From positions 1 through 64,000 of the forward strand of contig JAVBOC010000016.1 in assembly GCA_031550975.1 (NCBI GenBank): a stretch of DNA of 64,000 nt, given 5' to 3'. The DNA is from UBA947 sp031550975. GTDB lineage: Bacteria > Cyanobacteriota > Vampirovibrionia > Gastranaerophilales > Gastranaerophilaceae. Under the pieces are notes generated by a model, which saw only the letters and a program-made list of their open reading frames with translations, had not been told where the DNA came from and searched no databases. The translations under genes and the position numbers were made by a program. Shown one piece after another: positions 1 to 7,141 of this stretch. The stretch's first letter is position 1. Every line of letters starts with the position of its first letter.

Positions 1-1
1 C

Positions 2-319
2 GACTTCGGTGCACTATCCATGAACTCCGGACTCCTCAACGGAATTAACGTTGCACCCGGAATAAACCTGATCTATGGCCGCGAAACTTGGTCTGTATAT
101 TTTACTGCAATGTATATGTATAACATAAACGACAATGTTAATGGCTCTGCAGGGCCTGTGAATCTTCCGAGCGTAAGCATGCGCCACGGCTACATTGAAT
201 ATGGAATCGGCGCAACAAAAACTTGGAAAGAGCGCTTGATGGGCTATTGCCAATTCGTAATCCGCAACGGCGGCCGTCTGGGTATCGGACTCCAAGCAGG
301 GCTTAGCTGGAAGTTCTAG
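2..319 (+). CDS. C-terminal end of an autotransporter-type outer-membrane beta-barrel protein (5' truncated)
   Basis: Open from the left edge; 105 codons visible, then TAG at 317-319. The sequence alternates polar and hydrophobic residues in short strands (NLIYGRETWSVYFTAMYMY), then an end pattern RNGGRLGIGLQAGLSWKF with a terminal Phe, as autotransporter barrels finish for recognition by the BAM machinery. This implies a surface-exposed or secreted passenger upstream, outside the window, and a didermic envelope. A different outer-membrane barrel family is possible. The Met at 20 is internal, because the frame stays open to the edge. Confidence 0.7.
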   Translation, partial: DFGALSMNSGLLNGINVAPGINLIYGRETWSVYFTAMYMYNINDNVNGSAGPVNLPSVSMRHGYIEYGIGATKTWKERLMGYCQFVIRNGGRLGIGLQAGLSWKF

Positions 320-431
320 TGTTATCTTTCTCGACAGTTGTTTATTGTTGACTTGGCTTATATACTTGAATAATTCTCCTTATTAAAATGGTTTATTAAA
401 AGCAAAATTAATAAATCAAAAGGAGTCTTAC

Positions 432-1046
432 ATGAAAAAATATTTGGTTGAATTTATTGGCACATTTATTTTCTTCTTCACAATCGGAAATGTCGTATTA
501 TCCCATGCGCTTGGTGTAATCCCTGCTATAGCAATTGGTTTTGCTCTGATGATTGTTGTCTATGCCGGCGGTGGAATCTCTGGCGGACACTACAATCCTG
601 CAGTGTCATTGGCTGCTGCTATTAAAGGCGGATTGCCATGGAAGGAAATTTTACCTTACTGGACAGCGCAAATCCTTGGGGCGTCTGTTGGGGCATACTT
701 GGTTTGTGTGACAGCCACAATCCCGGAATCTGTTACCCCAGCTGTGTTTAATATCCCAACATTAATTATAGCTGAATTTGTTTATACCTTCGCACTTTGC
801 TATGTTGTACTTTTAACAACCCAAAAAGAAAACAGCTATTTTGGGCTTGCAATCGGTTCGACAGTCACTGTCGGCGCATTTGCGGCAAGCAGGATATGTT
901 TAACAGCCTTTAATCCGGCTGTTGCAATCGGCTTGGGTATAATTAACGTTGCGATGTGTGAATTCGTGGCGATAACCATTGCCGTGAACCTTCTGTCGGC
1001 AGTAGCAGCAGCTTGTACTGTAAAACTTGTTGAAAACAAAGAATGA
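432..1046 (+). CDS. MIP/aquaporin-family channel, with no arginine after the second NPA box
   Basis: 204 residues, about six membrane helices, preceded by a strong AAGGAG site. Both half-helix signatures are present: HYNPAV (NPA at residues 55-57) and FNPAVAIG (NPA at 161-163). In water and glycerol channels the second box normally reads NPAR, and that Arg forms the selectivity filter. Here it is Val, so both boxes read NPAV. The family (passive passage of water or small neutral solutes across the inner membrane) is clear; the substrate is not, and ordinary AqpZ or GlpF selectivity should not be assumed. Monocistronic: a hairpin terminator follows at once. Confidence 0.85.
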   Translation: MKKYLVEFIGTFIFFFTIGNVVLSHALGVIPAIAIGFALMIVVYAGGGISGGHYNPAVSLAAAIKGGLPWKEILPYWTAQILGASVGAYLVCVTATIPESVTPAVFNIPTLIIAEFVYTFALCYVVLLTTQKENSYFGLAIGSTVTVGAFAASRICLTAFNPAVAIGLGIINVAMCEFVAITIAVNLLSAVAAACTVKLVENKE

Positions 1047-1070
1047 AAAAGAGATTTGCCCTCTTTTTTT
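1046..1070. terminator. Bidirectional intrinsic terminator between convergent genes
   Basis: AAAAAGAG and CTCTTTTT form an 8-bp stem around a 7-nt loop, with A-tract and T-tract flanks, so it can act for the channel gene on + and for the exported protein on -. Confidence 0.7.
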
Positions 1071-1668
1071 AATATTTTAATATAAGTTGGATTGTATCGC
1101 CCGGCTCTAGTTCCATATTATCGCCTTTTTCAACGTATACCAAAGGTGATTTTTCGTAAACTTTTTCTGCTCCCGAAGCCAGTCTGCCTTTGCCTTCGGT
1201 TGGTTCCACAACCCCGCGTACAAAATTGATAGGGTAAGAAATTCCTTTGACAAAATGACTTGCAACTCCTGCTCCGGCGTCAAGGACGAGTTCTTTCTTG
1301 TCGAGCGGTTCGTAAGGTTTGACTTTAATTTCCAATCCGATATATCTTTTAACGGTTACAATTTTATTGTTTTCAGATGGTACAGTGTAATTTGTTGGGG
1401 TGAAGTAGAAATATCCGTCTCGGTTGCCGCGTTTTGGCTCGACGATTTTAGTGATTTGACCCTCAATTATGCAATCTTTTTCAATCTTTAATCCGCTGTC
1501 TAAAAAATAATCTTCAGTAATTTTAGCCGCGAAAGTTGTCGGATAAGTGCCTAAATTAAAATGATTGACGGCTTCCGCGGTTAGTTTTAATGTCGCGCCG
1601 AAGGCAACGGAGGATAAAAATAACATCAGAAACAGTCCTAACAAAGCTCTTTTACATAATCTATTCAT
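1069..1668 (-). CDS. Exported protein of unknown function
   Basis: 199 residues from the chosen start (MNRLCKRALL), which has AAGGAG seven bases upstream; an upstream in-frame Met at 1689 lacks such a site. Residues 1-25 form a signal peptide (basic start, hydrophobic core LLGLFLMLFLSSV, cleavage near AFG-A). The rest is predicted mostly beta, without cysteine clusters or catalytic motifs I recognise; it ends with a 'GDTIQLILKY' strand. Likely periplasmic or envelope. I do not recognise the family. Confidence 0.75.
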   Translation of the reverse strand: MNRLCKRALLGLFLMLFLSSVAFGATLKLTAEAVNHFNLGTYPTTFAAKITEDYFLDSGLKIEKDCIIEGQITKIVEPKRGNRDGYFYFTPTNYTVPSENNKIVTVKRYIGLEIKVKPYEPLDKKELVLDAGAGVASHFVKGISYPINFVRGVVEPTEGKGRLASGAEKVYEKSPLVYVEKGDNMELEPGDTIQLILKY

Positions 1669-1724
1669 ACCATAACTCCTTGATAGCAAAATTATACTCT
1701 AAAAAATATAACTTGTCTAAAAAT

Positions 1725-1750
1725 AAAAAGAGCCCGTGAAGGCTCTTTTT
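1725..1750. terminator. Intrinsic terminator
   Basis: Perfect 10-bp stem AAAAAGAGCC / GGCTCTTTTT with loop CGTGAA, T-tract on both strands. It lies just downstream of the AIM24-family gene (minus strand). Confidence 0.8.
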
Positions 1751-1773
1751 ACAATCGTTTTGATATGCGAAAC

Positions 1774-2484
1774 TTACGCAGAAGCTGCTGTAATGATGTC
1801 GCCGTAGATTGAATCAGGCTGAACAATGACAAATCCTTCGCCTTCAAACTTCATTTGAACAGTATCTCCGCTGCCTCTTCCAAGAAGATTTTTTACAGAG
1901 AAATCTGTTTTGAAGCTTGGTTCAAGATTGCCTGACCATGCGACTGTTGAAGTCGGGTCAGTCATTACAGGGTTGCCAGGAGTGACTCTCAAAGTCAACG
2001 GGTCAAAGCTTGTTGCCAAAGCTAACATACCTGAACCTTCGAGTCTGATGTTTGTCAAACCGCCAGCCATCATAGCTGTTAATTTTTGAAGTTTGATGTC
2101 CCATTTGATTGACGGCTCAAAAGCCAAAACGTTTACGCCGTTTGCAACTATTGCTTCGTTGTTCATATTGATAATGCTGATTTTTTTACCGCCGTCTGCG
2201 ATATAAACTTTGCCTGAACCTTGAGCCTTAACTAAGTTGCCGCTCTCACCGGTAACTGCTCTTTTAAGAACAGTGCCGATTCCGTGTTCAAAAAGGTCTT
2301 CCATTGTAAATTTTACATCGCCTGTGTAAGCAATCATAGCACCTTTTTTAGTCCAAACAAGGTTGTTGCTTAGGTTAATCGCCATAATGCGATCAGATTC
2401 TTTTTCGAAAAGCCCGCTGTTATCTGATGGGCTTGTTGCGCTAATAAATTCTTCAACTCCGTATCTGGTTGCTGTTGCTGTCAT
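1774..2484 (-). CDS. AIM24-family protein (TIGR00266/DUF124-like)
   Basis: 236 residues. The repeated beta pattern and the late 'DTVQMKFEGEGFVIVQP' segment are characteristic of AIM24-family proteins, soluble beta-rich proteins whose bacterial role is poorly defined (the yeast namesake is mitochondrial). Other matching segments are 'LEGSGMLALAT' and 'VKAQGSGKVYIADGG'. No signal peptide or membrane helix, so probably cytoplasmic. Start supported by GGAGG upstream of the ATG. Single gene, terminated at 1725-1750 and divergent from the sigma factor gene. Confidence 0.85.
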   Translation of the reverse strand: MTATATRYGVEEFISATSPSDNSGLFEKESDRIMAINLSNNLVWTKKGAMIAYTGDVKFTMEDLFEHGIGTVLKRAVTGESGNLVKAQGSGKVYIADGGKKISIINMNNEAIVANGVNVLAFEPSIKWDIKLQKLTAMMAGGLTNIRLEGSGMLALATSFDPLTLRVTPGNPVMTDPTSTVAWSGNLEPSFKTDFSVKNLLGRGSGDTVQMKFEGEGFVIVQPDSIYGDIITAASA

Positions 2485-2643
2485 CTTAACCTCCTAATTT
2501 ATAATACCCCTTAATTGTAACATGTAAAAAGCCAGACCCCAAGCTAATTAGCAAGAATATTAAGAAATGTGTGGAACAAAATTATTTGGCCTGCGTCTTA
2601 GTAAATATAGAAGTGAGAAGTATTGGATTGAGGAGATTTATAC

Positions 2644-3627
2644 ATGTCAGTTGAGATGATAGCACAGGAAGATTCATTATATAAAGATTTAGGGGTAAGC
2701 ATAACAGGAGTCGATGCAGACGACACGTTAGAAATTGATATTGCGGATGAAAAATTTGAGAATGTCAAAACCTTTAACTCGATTTCGAATGATGACGATA
2801 TTTTGCAGATGTACCTAAAAGACATCGGTAAGGTCAAATTGTTGAATTCTGTCGAAGAAAGACAGCTAGGGAAACAAATTAAAGAAGGCAAATCAAAAGA
2901 GGCCGAAATTGCAATGCGTAAGCTTATCCAGGCAAACCTAAGACTTGTTGTAAGTATTGCAAAAAAATACATCGGACAGGGTGTTTTGTTTATGGACTTA
3001 GTTCAAGAAGGTTCGCTGGGCTTGATTAAAGCTGCTGAAAAGTTTGATTACTCAAAAAACTTTAGGTTTTCGACTTATGCGACCTGGTGGATTAAACAAA
3101 CGATTATAAGATCGATTTCAAACAATGCTCGCGCAATCAGAATCCCGGTTCACATGAGCGACAAAATTAGAAAATACAAACGTGCGTATTCATCTTTAAC
3201 GTTTGAGCTTGGCAGAGAACCGTCAGATACGGAAATTGCAGCAAGAATGGAAATCCCTGCAAAGCAGGTGACTTCAATAAAACGTTCTATTATAAAAGAG
3301 CCGATCAGCTTAGAAACACCTGTGACAGATGATCTGAATGTAGGAGATTACATCGCTGATAACAGTTGTCATTCCCCGGAAGCACAGACCAGAAATAACG
3401 TTTTAAGAGGAAGTATTGAGGGGTTATTGGATTCACTAGATGAGCGCGAAAGGAAGATTATCACTCACAGATTTGGGATTAACGGAGAGACGCCGCAGAC
3501 ATTAGAACAATTAGGAAAACTTATGGGGTATTCAAAAGAGCGTGTCAGACAGCTTGAAAACGGTGCACTGACGAGGATTAGACGTTCTGAAGAATTCGGA
3601 CATTTCAGAGATTTCATTGAGGATTAA
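2644..3627 (+). CDS. RNA polymerase sigma-70 family factor (RpoD/SigA-like, probably group 2)
   Basis: 327 residues. Region 1.2 (DILQMYLKDIGKVKLL, about residues 55-75), region 2 with the -10 reading helix (FSTYATWWIKQTI), region 3 (IRIPVHMSDKIRKYKRAY) and region 4 (ERVRQLENGALTRIRR) are all present. The acidic region 1.1 of housekeeping factors is short and not typical, and the recognition helix (YSKERVRQLENGALTRI) departs from the usual SigA form, so I favour a group 2 alternative factor. GGAG lies upstream of the ATG. An intrinsic terminator follows. Confidence 0.9.
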   Translation: MSVEMIAQEDSLYKDLGVSITGVDADDTLEIDIADEKFENVKTFNSISNDDDILQMYLKDIGKVKLLNSVEERQLGKQIKEGKSKEAEIAMRKLIQANLRLVVSIAKKYIGQGVLFMDLVQEGSLGLIKAAEKFDYSKNFRFSTYATWWIKQTIIRSISNNARAIRIPVHMSDKIRKYKRAYSSLTFELGREPSDTEIAARMEIPAKQVTSIKRSIIKEPISLETPVTDDLNVGDYIADNSCHSPEAQTRNNVLRGSIEGLLDSLDERERKIITHRFGINGETPQTLEQLGKLMGYSKERVRQLENGALTRIRRSEEFGHFRDFIED

Positions 3628-3634
3628 TTCATCT

Positions 3635-3664
3635 AGAGCTTACTGGGGAGTAAGCTCTTTTTTT
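3635..3664. terminator. Terminator of the sigma factor gene, embedded in the cutA 3' end
   Basis: Perfect 10-bp stem AGAGCTTACT / AGTAAGCTCT around GGGG, then seven T on the + strand. The stem spans the last codons and stop of the convergent cutA gene. Confidence 0.85.
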
Positions 3665-3954
3665 GCCCAATTTAGGTAGTCTTTTGAACCCTTTACAACA
3701 TCAACCGCGATGATTTCCGGGATTTCATAAGTATGCAGTTCTTTGATTCTTGCTTCGACTTTATCAAACAAGTGCGCCTCGGTTTTGACGGTTAATAATA
3801 GCTCGGTGTCTTCGACAATCTTGCCTTCCCAATGATAAATTGAAGCCGATGGGGCGCCGATATTTACGCACGCGGCAAGTTTTTCTTCGACAAGAGTCCG
3901 CGCGATAAGCTTTGCATTTTCATCACTATCAATCGTGCAAAAAACTAAAATCAT
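3640..3954 (-). CDS. cutA: CutA1-family divalent-cation tolerance protein
   Basis: 104 residues, the usual CutA1 length. Diagnostic segments are 'KLAACVNI' near residue 32, 'IYHWEGKI' near 43 and the C-terminal 'YLNWAKKEL'. CutA1 forms trimers of ferredoxin-like folds and binds divalent metals; its link to copper tolerance is historical and the physiological role is unsettled. Cytoplasmic. Its last codons double as the sigma factor terminator stem. Confidence 0.93.
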   Translation of the reverse strand: MILVFCTIDSDENAKLIARTLVEEKLAACVNIGAPSASIYHWEGKIVEDTELLLTVKTEAHLFDKVEARIKELHTYEIPEIIAVDVVKGSKDYLNWAKKELTPQ

Positions 3955-3984
3955 AATTCGTCTCCTAATTGTCTATAGTTGACA

Positions 3985-4491
3985 TTACAGGTATAAATTA
4001 TTCACTGTTGTTAAAAACTCTTCAAATTTCTTTTGTGAAATAGAAAAATCGACGAGTTCTTTGCCTTTTTCACACAGTGGCGGAATCCCGATAGCGCTGC
4101 CGTTTAATTTTTTCGTTTTAGCAATTAGTGTTTTATCATCGCCAACGTAAATCACCTCAAAATCAGGGTTTTTGGCGAATGCTTCATCAATAATATCTTC
4201 TTGCTTTTCAAAAGCAACACCGTGTTCATTGTAAAATTTAGTATCTGCAAAACCATAGATATCAAATTTTTGAAGGCTTAAACCAAATTCTTTTTTAAAC
4301 GCATCAATTTTTTTGCCCGTAATTATTGTCATTTTGATATAATCTTTGCTCGCAATATTTTCTAAAACTCTTTTAAAAAATGTTGCGTTCATTTTGGGCT
4401 CTGTGGAAGCCACAACCCCATTGTAGTCGAGTATCATCAAAATATTCGTCTTGCTTTTGAATTTCTTTTCCAAATCATCAATGGTTTTCAT
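3985..4491 (-). CDS. OtsB-like HAD-superfamily protein with altered catalytic motif
   Basis: 168 residues, no signal peptide. HAD motif I reads LDYNGVV (nucleophile D22, then N24), motif II 'TIITGK' near 98 and motif IV 'EVIYVGDDKT' near 130. The spacing and LDY-G pattern resemble trehalose-6-phosphate phosphatases, but at two thirds of OtsB length and with Asn where the second Asp (general acid/base) of DxD should be. It may be a weak phosphatase or a binding protein. No trehalose synthase gene is nearby, so no pathway is assigned. Confidence 0.7.
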   Translation of the reverse strand: MKTIDDLEKKFKSKTNILMILDYNGVVASTEPKMNATFFKRVLENIASKDYIKMTIITGKKIDAFKKEFGLSLQKFDIYGFADTKFYNEHGVAFEKQEDIIDEAFAKNPDFEVIYVGDDKTLIAKTKKLNGSAIGIPPLCEKGKELVDFSISQKKFEEFLTTVNNLYL

Positions 4492-4554
4492 ATCAATACT
4501 CCTTCTATATCGTGTGACTTTCTAATAACAAAAAACGTTTTCTTGCTCTGAATA

Positions 4555-4581
4555 TATAAAAAAACTCCCCGAGCTGGACTC
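4555..4581. repeat. 27-bp direct repeat, copy 1 (tRNA-Asn 3' end)
   Basis: Identical to 4703-4729, which is the last 17 bases of tRNA-Asn plus its downstream A/T tract. The offset is 148 bp. Duplication of a tRNA 3' end is the usual footprint of site-specific integration (att core), but no integrase or cargo remains here. Confidence 0.85.
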
Positions 4582-4689
4582 CCCGCAAACCGTTGCCGAG
4601 CATCACGAGGCGTACGGGTGCGGATTTCTACTTTAGCAGATTGAACCACATTTGTTTTGCCCAACAGGCGAAACAAATCGGTTCGAGGA
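4565..4689 (-). ncRNA. tRNA-Asn-like structured element (possible RNA or tRNA relic)
   Basis: On the minus strand it begins with TCCTCGA and ends with TCGGGGAG plus seven T: the two acceptor-stem strands of the adjacent tRNA-Asn, able to pair over 7 bp. Between them are not tRNA arms but two large hairpins: 4645-4682 (ACC, ATTTGTTT and GCC pair with GGC, AAACAAAT and GGT) and 4583-4623 (CCGCA and CCGT pair with ACGG and TGCGG, inner GCC/GGC). No D arm, anticodon arm or T arm forms. It would lie in the same transcript as tRNA-Asn. It could be a novel structured RNA or the scar of an integration at the tRNA 3' end. Confidence 0.35.
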
Positions 4690-4702
4690 AGATTTCCCCT
4701 TG

Positions 4703-4729
4703 TATAAAAAAACTCCCCGAGCTGGACTC
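4703..4729. repeat. 27-bp direct repeat, copy 2 (within tRNA-Asn)
   Basis: Second copy of the repeat at 4555-4581; overlaps the 3' acceptor and half T-arm of the intact tRNA-Asn. Confidence 0.85.
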
Positions 4730-4784
4730 GAACCAGCAGCCTACCGGTTAACAGCCGGTTGCTCCGCCATTGAGCTATCGAGGA
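4713..4784 (-). tRNA. tRNA-Asn (GTT)
   Basis: 72 nt. The acceptor stem TCCTCGA pairs with TCGGGGA (one T-G pair), discriminator G. D arm GCTC...GGAGC, anticodon stem ACCGG/CCGGT around loop CTGTTAA giving anticodon GTT, T arm GCTGG-TTCGAGT-CCAGC. CCA is not encoded. A run of seven T follows directly on the minus strand. It is the only tRNA seen in the window. Confidence 0.97.
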
Positions 4785-4807
4785 ATAATTTTTACTATTT
4801 AGTTGTG

Positions 4808-4825
4808 CGGAGCAACCTTGCTCCG
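4808..4825 (-). other. Hairpin in the tRNA-Asn leader
   Basis: CGGAGCAACCTTGCTCCG is a near-perfect palindrome lying between the promoter and the tRNA 5' end; it may be an RNA processing signal in the roughly 100-nt leader. Confidence 0.5.
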
Positions 4826-4896
4826 GAGATTTAATTTCATTTGATTTTGGAACGGAATATTTTACTCAATAATCTGAAACCAGCCCCATATATCTT

Positions 4897-4924
4897 ATTA
4901 TAAACTAAAATTTTTTCATGTCAA
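4897..4924 (-). promoter_or_regulatory. Consensus sigma-70 promoter for tRNA-Asn
   Basis: Minus-strand TTGACA (4919-4924), 16-bp spacer, TATAAT (4897-4902). Both hexamers match consensus exactly. Transcription would start about 105 nt upstream of the mature tRNA. Confidence 0.75.
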
Positions 4925-4995
4925 CGCGCGTTTTACTAAAGGATTTTATGTAATTTGCATGATATAATGAAACTATAAAAGAGGGGGGATAAATC

Positions 4996-5757
4996 ATGTC
5001 AAATCCAATTCTAAATGACAATTTCACAAGAGCCCAAGAAGGCTTGCTCGCTTCAGAACCGATGACAATTAACGGTGCTATCACAAAAACGGGCATTCTG
5101 CTTGCGCTTGTGGTTTTGAGCGCTGCTTATACCTGGTCGTTATGCGCACAAGGTTTTACGGACAAAGCATACATGCTTATGTGGGCGGGGCTAATCGGTG
5201 GAACAATCGCGGCTTTTGCAGGTATTTTTACTGTTAGAAGTTCGCTGAGCAAAGGTGAGGTTCCAAGCGCAATAACCTGGCTGGCTCCGGTCTATGCTCT
5301 ATTTGAAGGGCTTTTCCTTGGCGCAGTTTCAGCTAATTATCAGGCTCTTTATGAAGGAATAGTTACCAATGCGATTCTTGCAACTTTCACGGTAATGTTC
5401 GTGATGCTGGGGCTTTACAGAGCAAGATTAATTCGGGCAACCCAAAGATTCCGCTCATCAATAATTCTTGCAACTGCTTCAGTTGCTGTAATCTATCTAA
5501 TCCAAATAGTCGCTTCATTATTTGGGCGTGGGATCCCGCAAATTTTTACTGCGAGTCCAATCGGGATCGGGTTCAGTCTTGTGGTTATTGTAGTTGCTGC
5601 ATTTAACTTCATCCTTGATTTTGATTTTATTGAGCGCGCAGCACAAAACATGCTCCCAAAAAGCACTGAGTGGTACGGCGCAATGGGCTTGATGCTCACG
5701 CTCGTATGGTTATACCTCGAAATGTTGAGATTGTTTGCGAAACTAAACAGACGTTAG
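4996..5757 (+). CDS. Bax inhibitor-1/YccA family membrane protein
   Basis: 253 residues with about seven hydrophobic helices. The segments 'ALFEGLFLGAVS' near residue 100 and 'FNFILDFDFIERAA' near 205 (charged residues in and after the late helices) are typical of the YccA/Bax-inhibitor-1 fold, a pH-sensitive ion-leak type inner-membrane family whose bacterial role is mostly unknown. GAGGGGGG lies upstream of the ATG. It ends convergently over the last 15 bases of mtaB, and its terminator lies inside mtaB (5783-5818). Confidence 0.88.
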   Translation: MSNPILNDNFTRAQEGLLASEPMTINGAITKTGILLALVVLSAAYTWSLCAQGFTDKAYMLMWAGLIGGTIAAFAGIFTVRSSLSKGEVPSAITWLAPVYALFEGLFLGAVSANYQALYEGIVTNAILATFTVMFVMLGLYRARLIRATQRFRSSIILATASVAVIYLIQIVASLFGRGIPQIFTASPIGIGFSLVVIVVAAFNFILDFDFIERAAQNMLPKSTEWYGAMGLMLTLVWLYLEMLRLFAKLNRR

Positions 5758-7014
5758 ACTAAGCATCTCAGATTTGAGTTCTAAACACTGCAATGCATTT
5801 AACATTGCAGTGTTTTTTAAAGGCAATGTAATACTTAAATAATTTCGTGTCATGCCTTTTAAAAACCCGTTTTTATTTGTCTTTTTTTCTATTAAAACTT
5901 CCTGAGTGGTGCCGATATTTTTCTCTAAAAACTCTCTAAATTTTGCAGATGATATAGCACGGATGGCTCTTGCTCGCTCATCTTTAACCTTGTCCGGGAC
6001 TTGGTTTGGAGCGGTTGCGCCGACAGTTCCTTTGCGGATTGAATATGGGAAAACGTGGATTTGAGTCAGGGGTAAATTTTTAAGGTTCTGGTAAGTAGTC
6101 TCGAAATCTTCTTCGGTTTCGCCCGCGAAACCAGCAATAATGTCGCTTCCGATAAATGGCAATTCGAATTTGGAGTTGATTTTTTCAATAAGTAAACGGC
6201 AGTCTTCGACGCTATAATGACGATTCATGCTCTGTAAAGTCTTGTCGCATGCCGATTGCAGTGATAGGTGGAAATGCGGGCAGAATTTTTTACTCTTTGA
6301 TAAAAACTCTAACATTTCGTCTGTAACTTCCAATGGGTCAAGCGAACCCAAACGGTAGCGAGGAATGTCGGTTTTCTCAATTAATTGGAGCAAGCTCAAA
6401 AGATTTGAACCGATGTCTTTTCCCCATTGGCCGATGTGGATTCCGGTTAAAACAACCTCGTTAAACCCGACAGCTGCTGCTTCATTAATCTGTTTTAGGA
6501 TAAATTCAGTGTCTGCACTTCGACTTTTTCCGCGCGCAAAAGGAATTATGCAATATGAACAACGGTTGTCGCACCCGTCTTGAATCTTGATACTCGCGCG
6601 GGTTTTGGTGTTTGACGGCAGAATGGTTTCAGTAAATTCTGTCTGCTCCATCACGTCGCGGGCGATACATTTTGAGTCATTTATCCCCAAAAATTCGGTG
6701 ATGCGTAATTTTTCGTCATTGCCGATTACGTAATCAATATATTCATTTTCGAGTAATCTTTCTTTCTCGACTTGTGCGATGCAGCCGGTTAAAACACATA
6801 CAAGGTTCGGATTTTTGTTCTTGGCGTTACGCAGCAGATAAAATGCCTCATTATCGCTTTTGTGGGTCACTGTACAAGAGTTCAGCAGATAAAAATCTGC
6901 GTCTTCAATCTTTGCGGTTTGTGTCATCCCGCTTTGAGTCAAGTTTTGTGCAATGACAGAACCCTCAAACTGATTGGCTTTGCAGCCCATTGTATGTATG
7001 TAGAATTTTTTCAT
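5743..7014 (-). CDS. mtaB: tRNA t6A37 C2-methylthiotransferase MtaB
   Basis: 423 residues, normal length. It has an N-terminal UPF0004 domain (MGCKANQ near residue 9, NSCTVT near 46, LTGCIAQ near 76, the three cluster-binding cysteines), a radical SAM core (CDNRCSYCIIPFARG near 147-161) and a C-terminal TRAM-type tail. 'MGCKANQ' and the 'CDNRCSYCIIP' form point to MtaB (modifies t6A to ms2t6A at position 37) rather than MiaB or RimO. Cytoplasmic; uses two 4Fe-4S clusters. Confidence 0.93.
   Translation of the reverse strand: MKKFYIHTMGCKANQFEGSVIAQNLTQSGMTQTAKIEDADFYLLNSCTVTHKSDNEAFYLLRNAKNKNPNLVCVLTGCIAQVEKERLLENEYIDYVIGNDEKLRITEFLGINDSKCIARDVMEQTEFTETILPSNTKTRASIKIQDGCDNRCSYCIIPFARGKSRSADTEFILKQINEAAAVGFNEVVLTGIHIGQWGKDIGSNLLSLLQLIEKTDIPRYRLGSLDPLEVTDEMLEFLSKSKKFCPHFHLSLQSACDKTLQSMNRHYSVEDCRLLIEKINSKFELPFIGSDIIAGFAGETEEDFETTYQNLKNLPLTQIHVFPYSIRKGTVGATAPNQVPDKVKDERARAIRAISSAKFREFLEKNIGTTQEVLIEKKTNKNGFLKGMTRNYLSITLPLKNTAMLNALQCLELKSEMLSLTSV
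5783..5818 (+). terminator. Intrinsic terminator of the YccA-like gene, inside mtaB coding sequence
   Basis: Perfect 13-bp stem AAACACTGCAATG / CATTGCAGTGTTT around CATTTAA, followed by T on the + strand, 26 bases after the YccA-like stop codon and wholly within the mtaB 3' coding region. Confidence 0.8.
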
Positions 7015-7088
7015 CCTTTAATAATATCATGGTCTGAGCTCAGATTCATGAATGCATCGTAATATTGCTTAATAAATTGACAAAAAAG

Positions 7089-7117
7089 TTCATTTTTAGG
7101 TTTATATACGATATAAT
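7089..7117 (+). promoter_or_regulatory. Probable promoter of the 7142 gene
   Basis: TATAAT at 7112-7117 (perfect -10) with weak -35 TTCATT at 7089-7094 and 17-bp spacing, about 25 bases before the start codon. Confidence 0.45.
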
Positions 7118-7141
7118 AAAACCAAGGAAAGTGAGTAAAGC

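Noticed and set aside
4565..4689. Idea that the element is a permuted two-piece tmRNA or a tRNA with a group I intron
   Set aside because: No tag-coding or pseudoknot segment, no T arm, and no group I core; the extra length is far too small for an intron.
4488..4834. Two small reading frames across the tRNA-Asn locus on opposite strands
   Set aside because: They read through the tRNA, the 27-bp repeat and the structured element; no ribosome-binding site and no protein-like composition.
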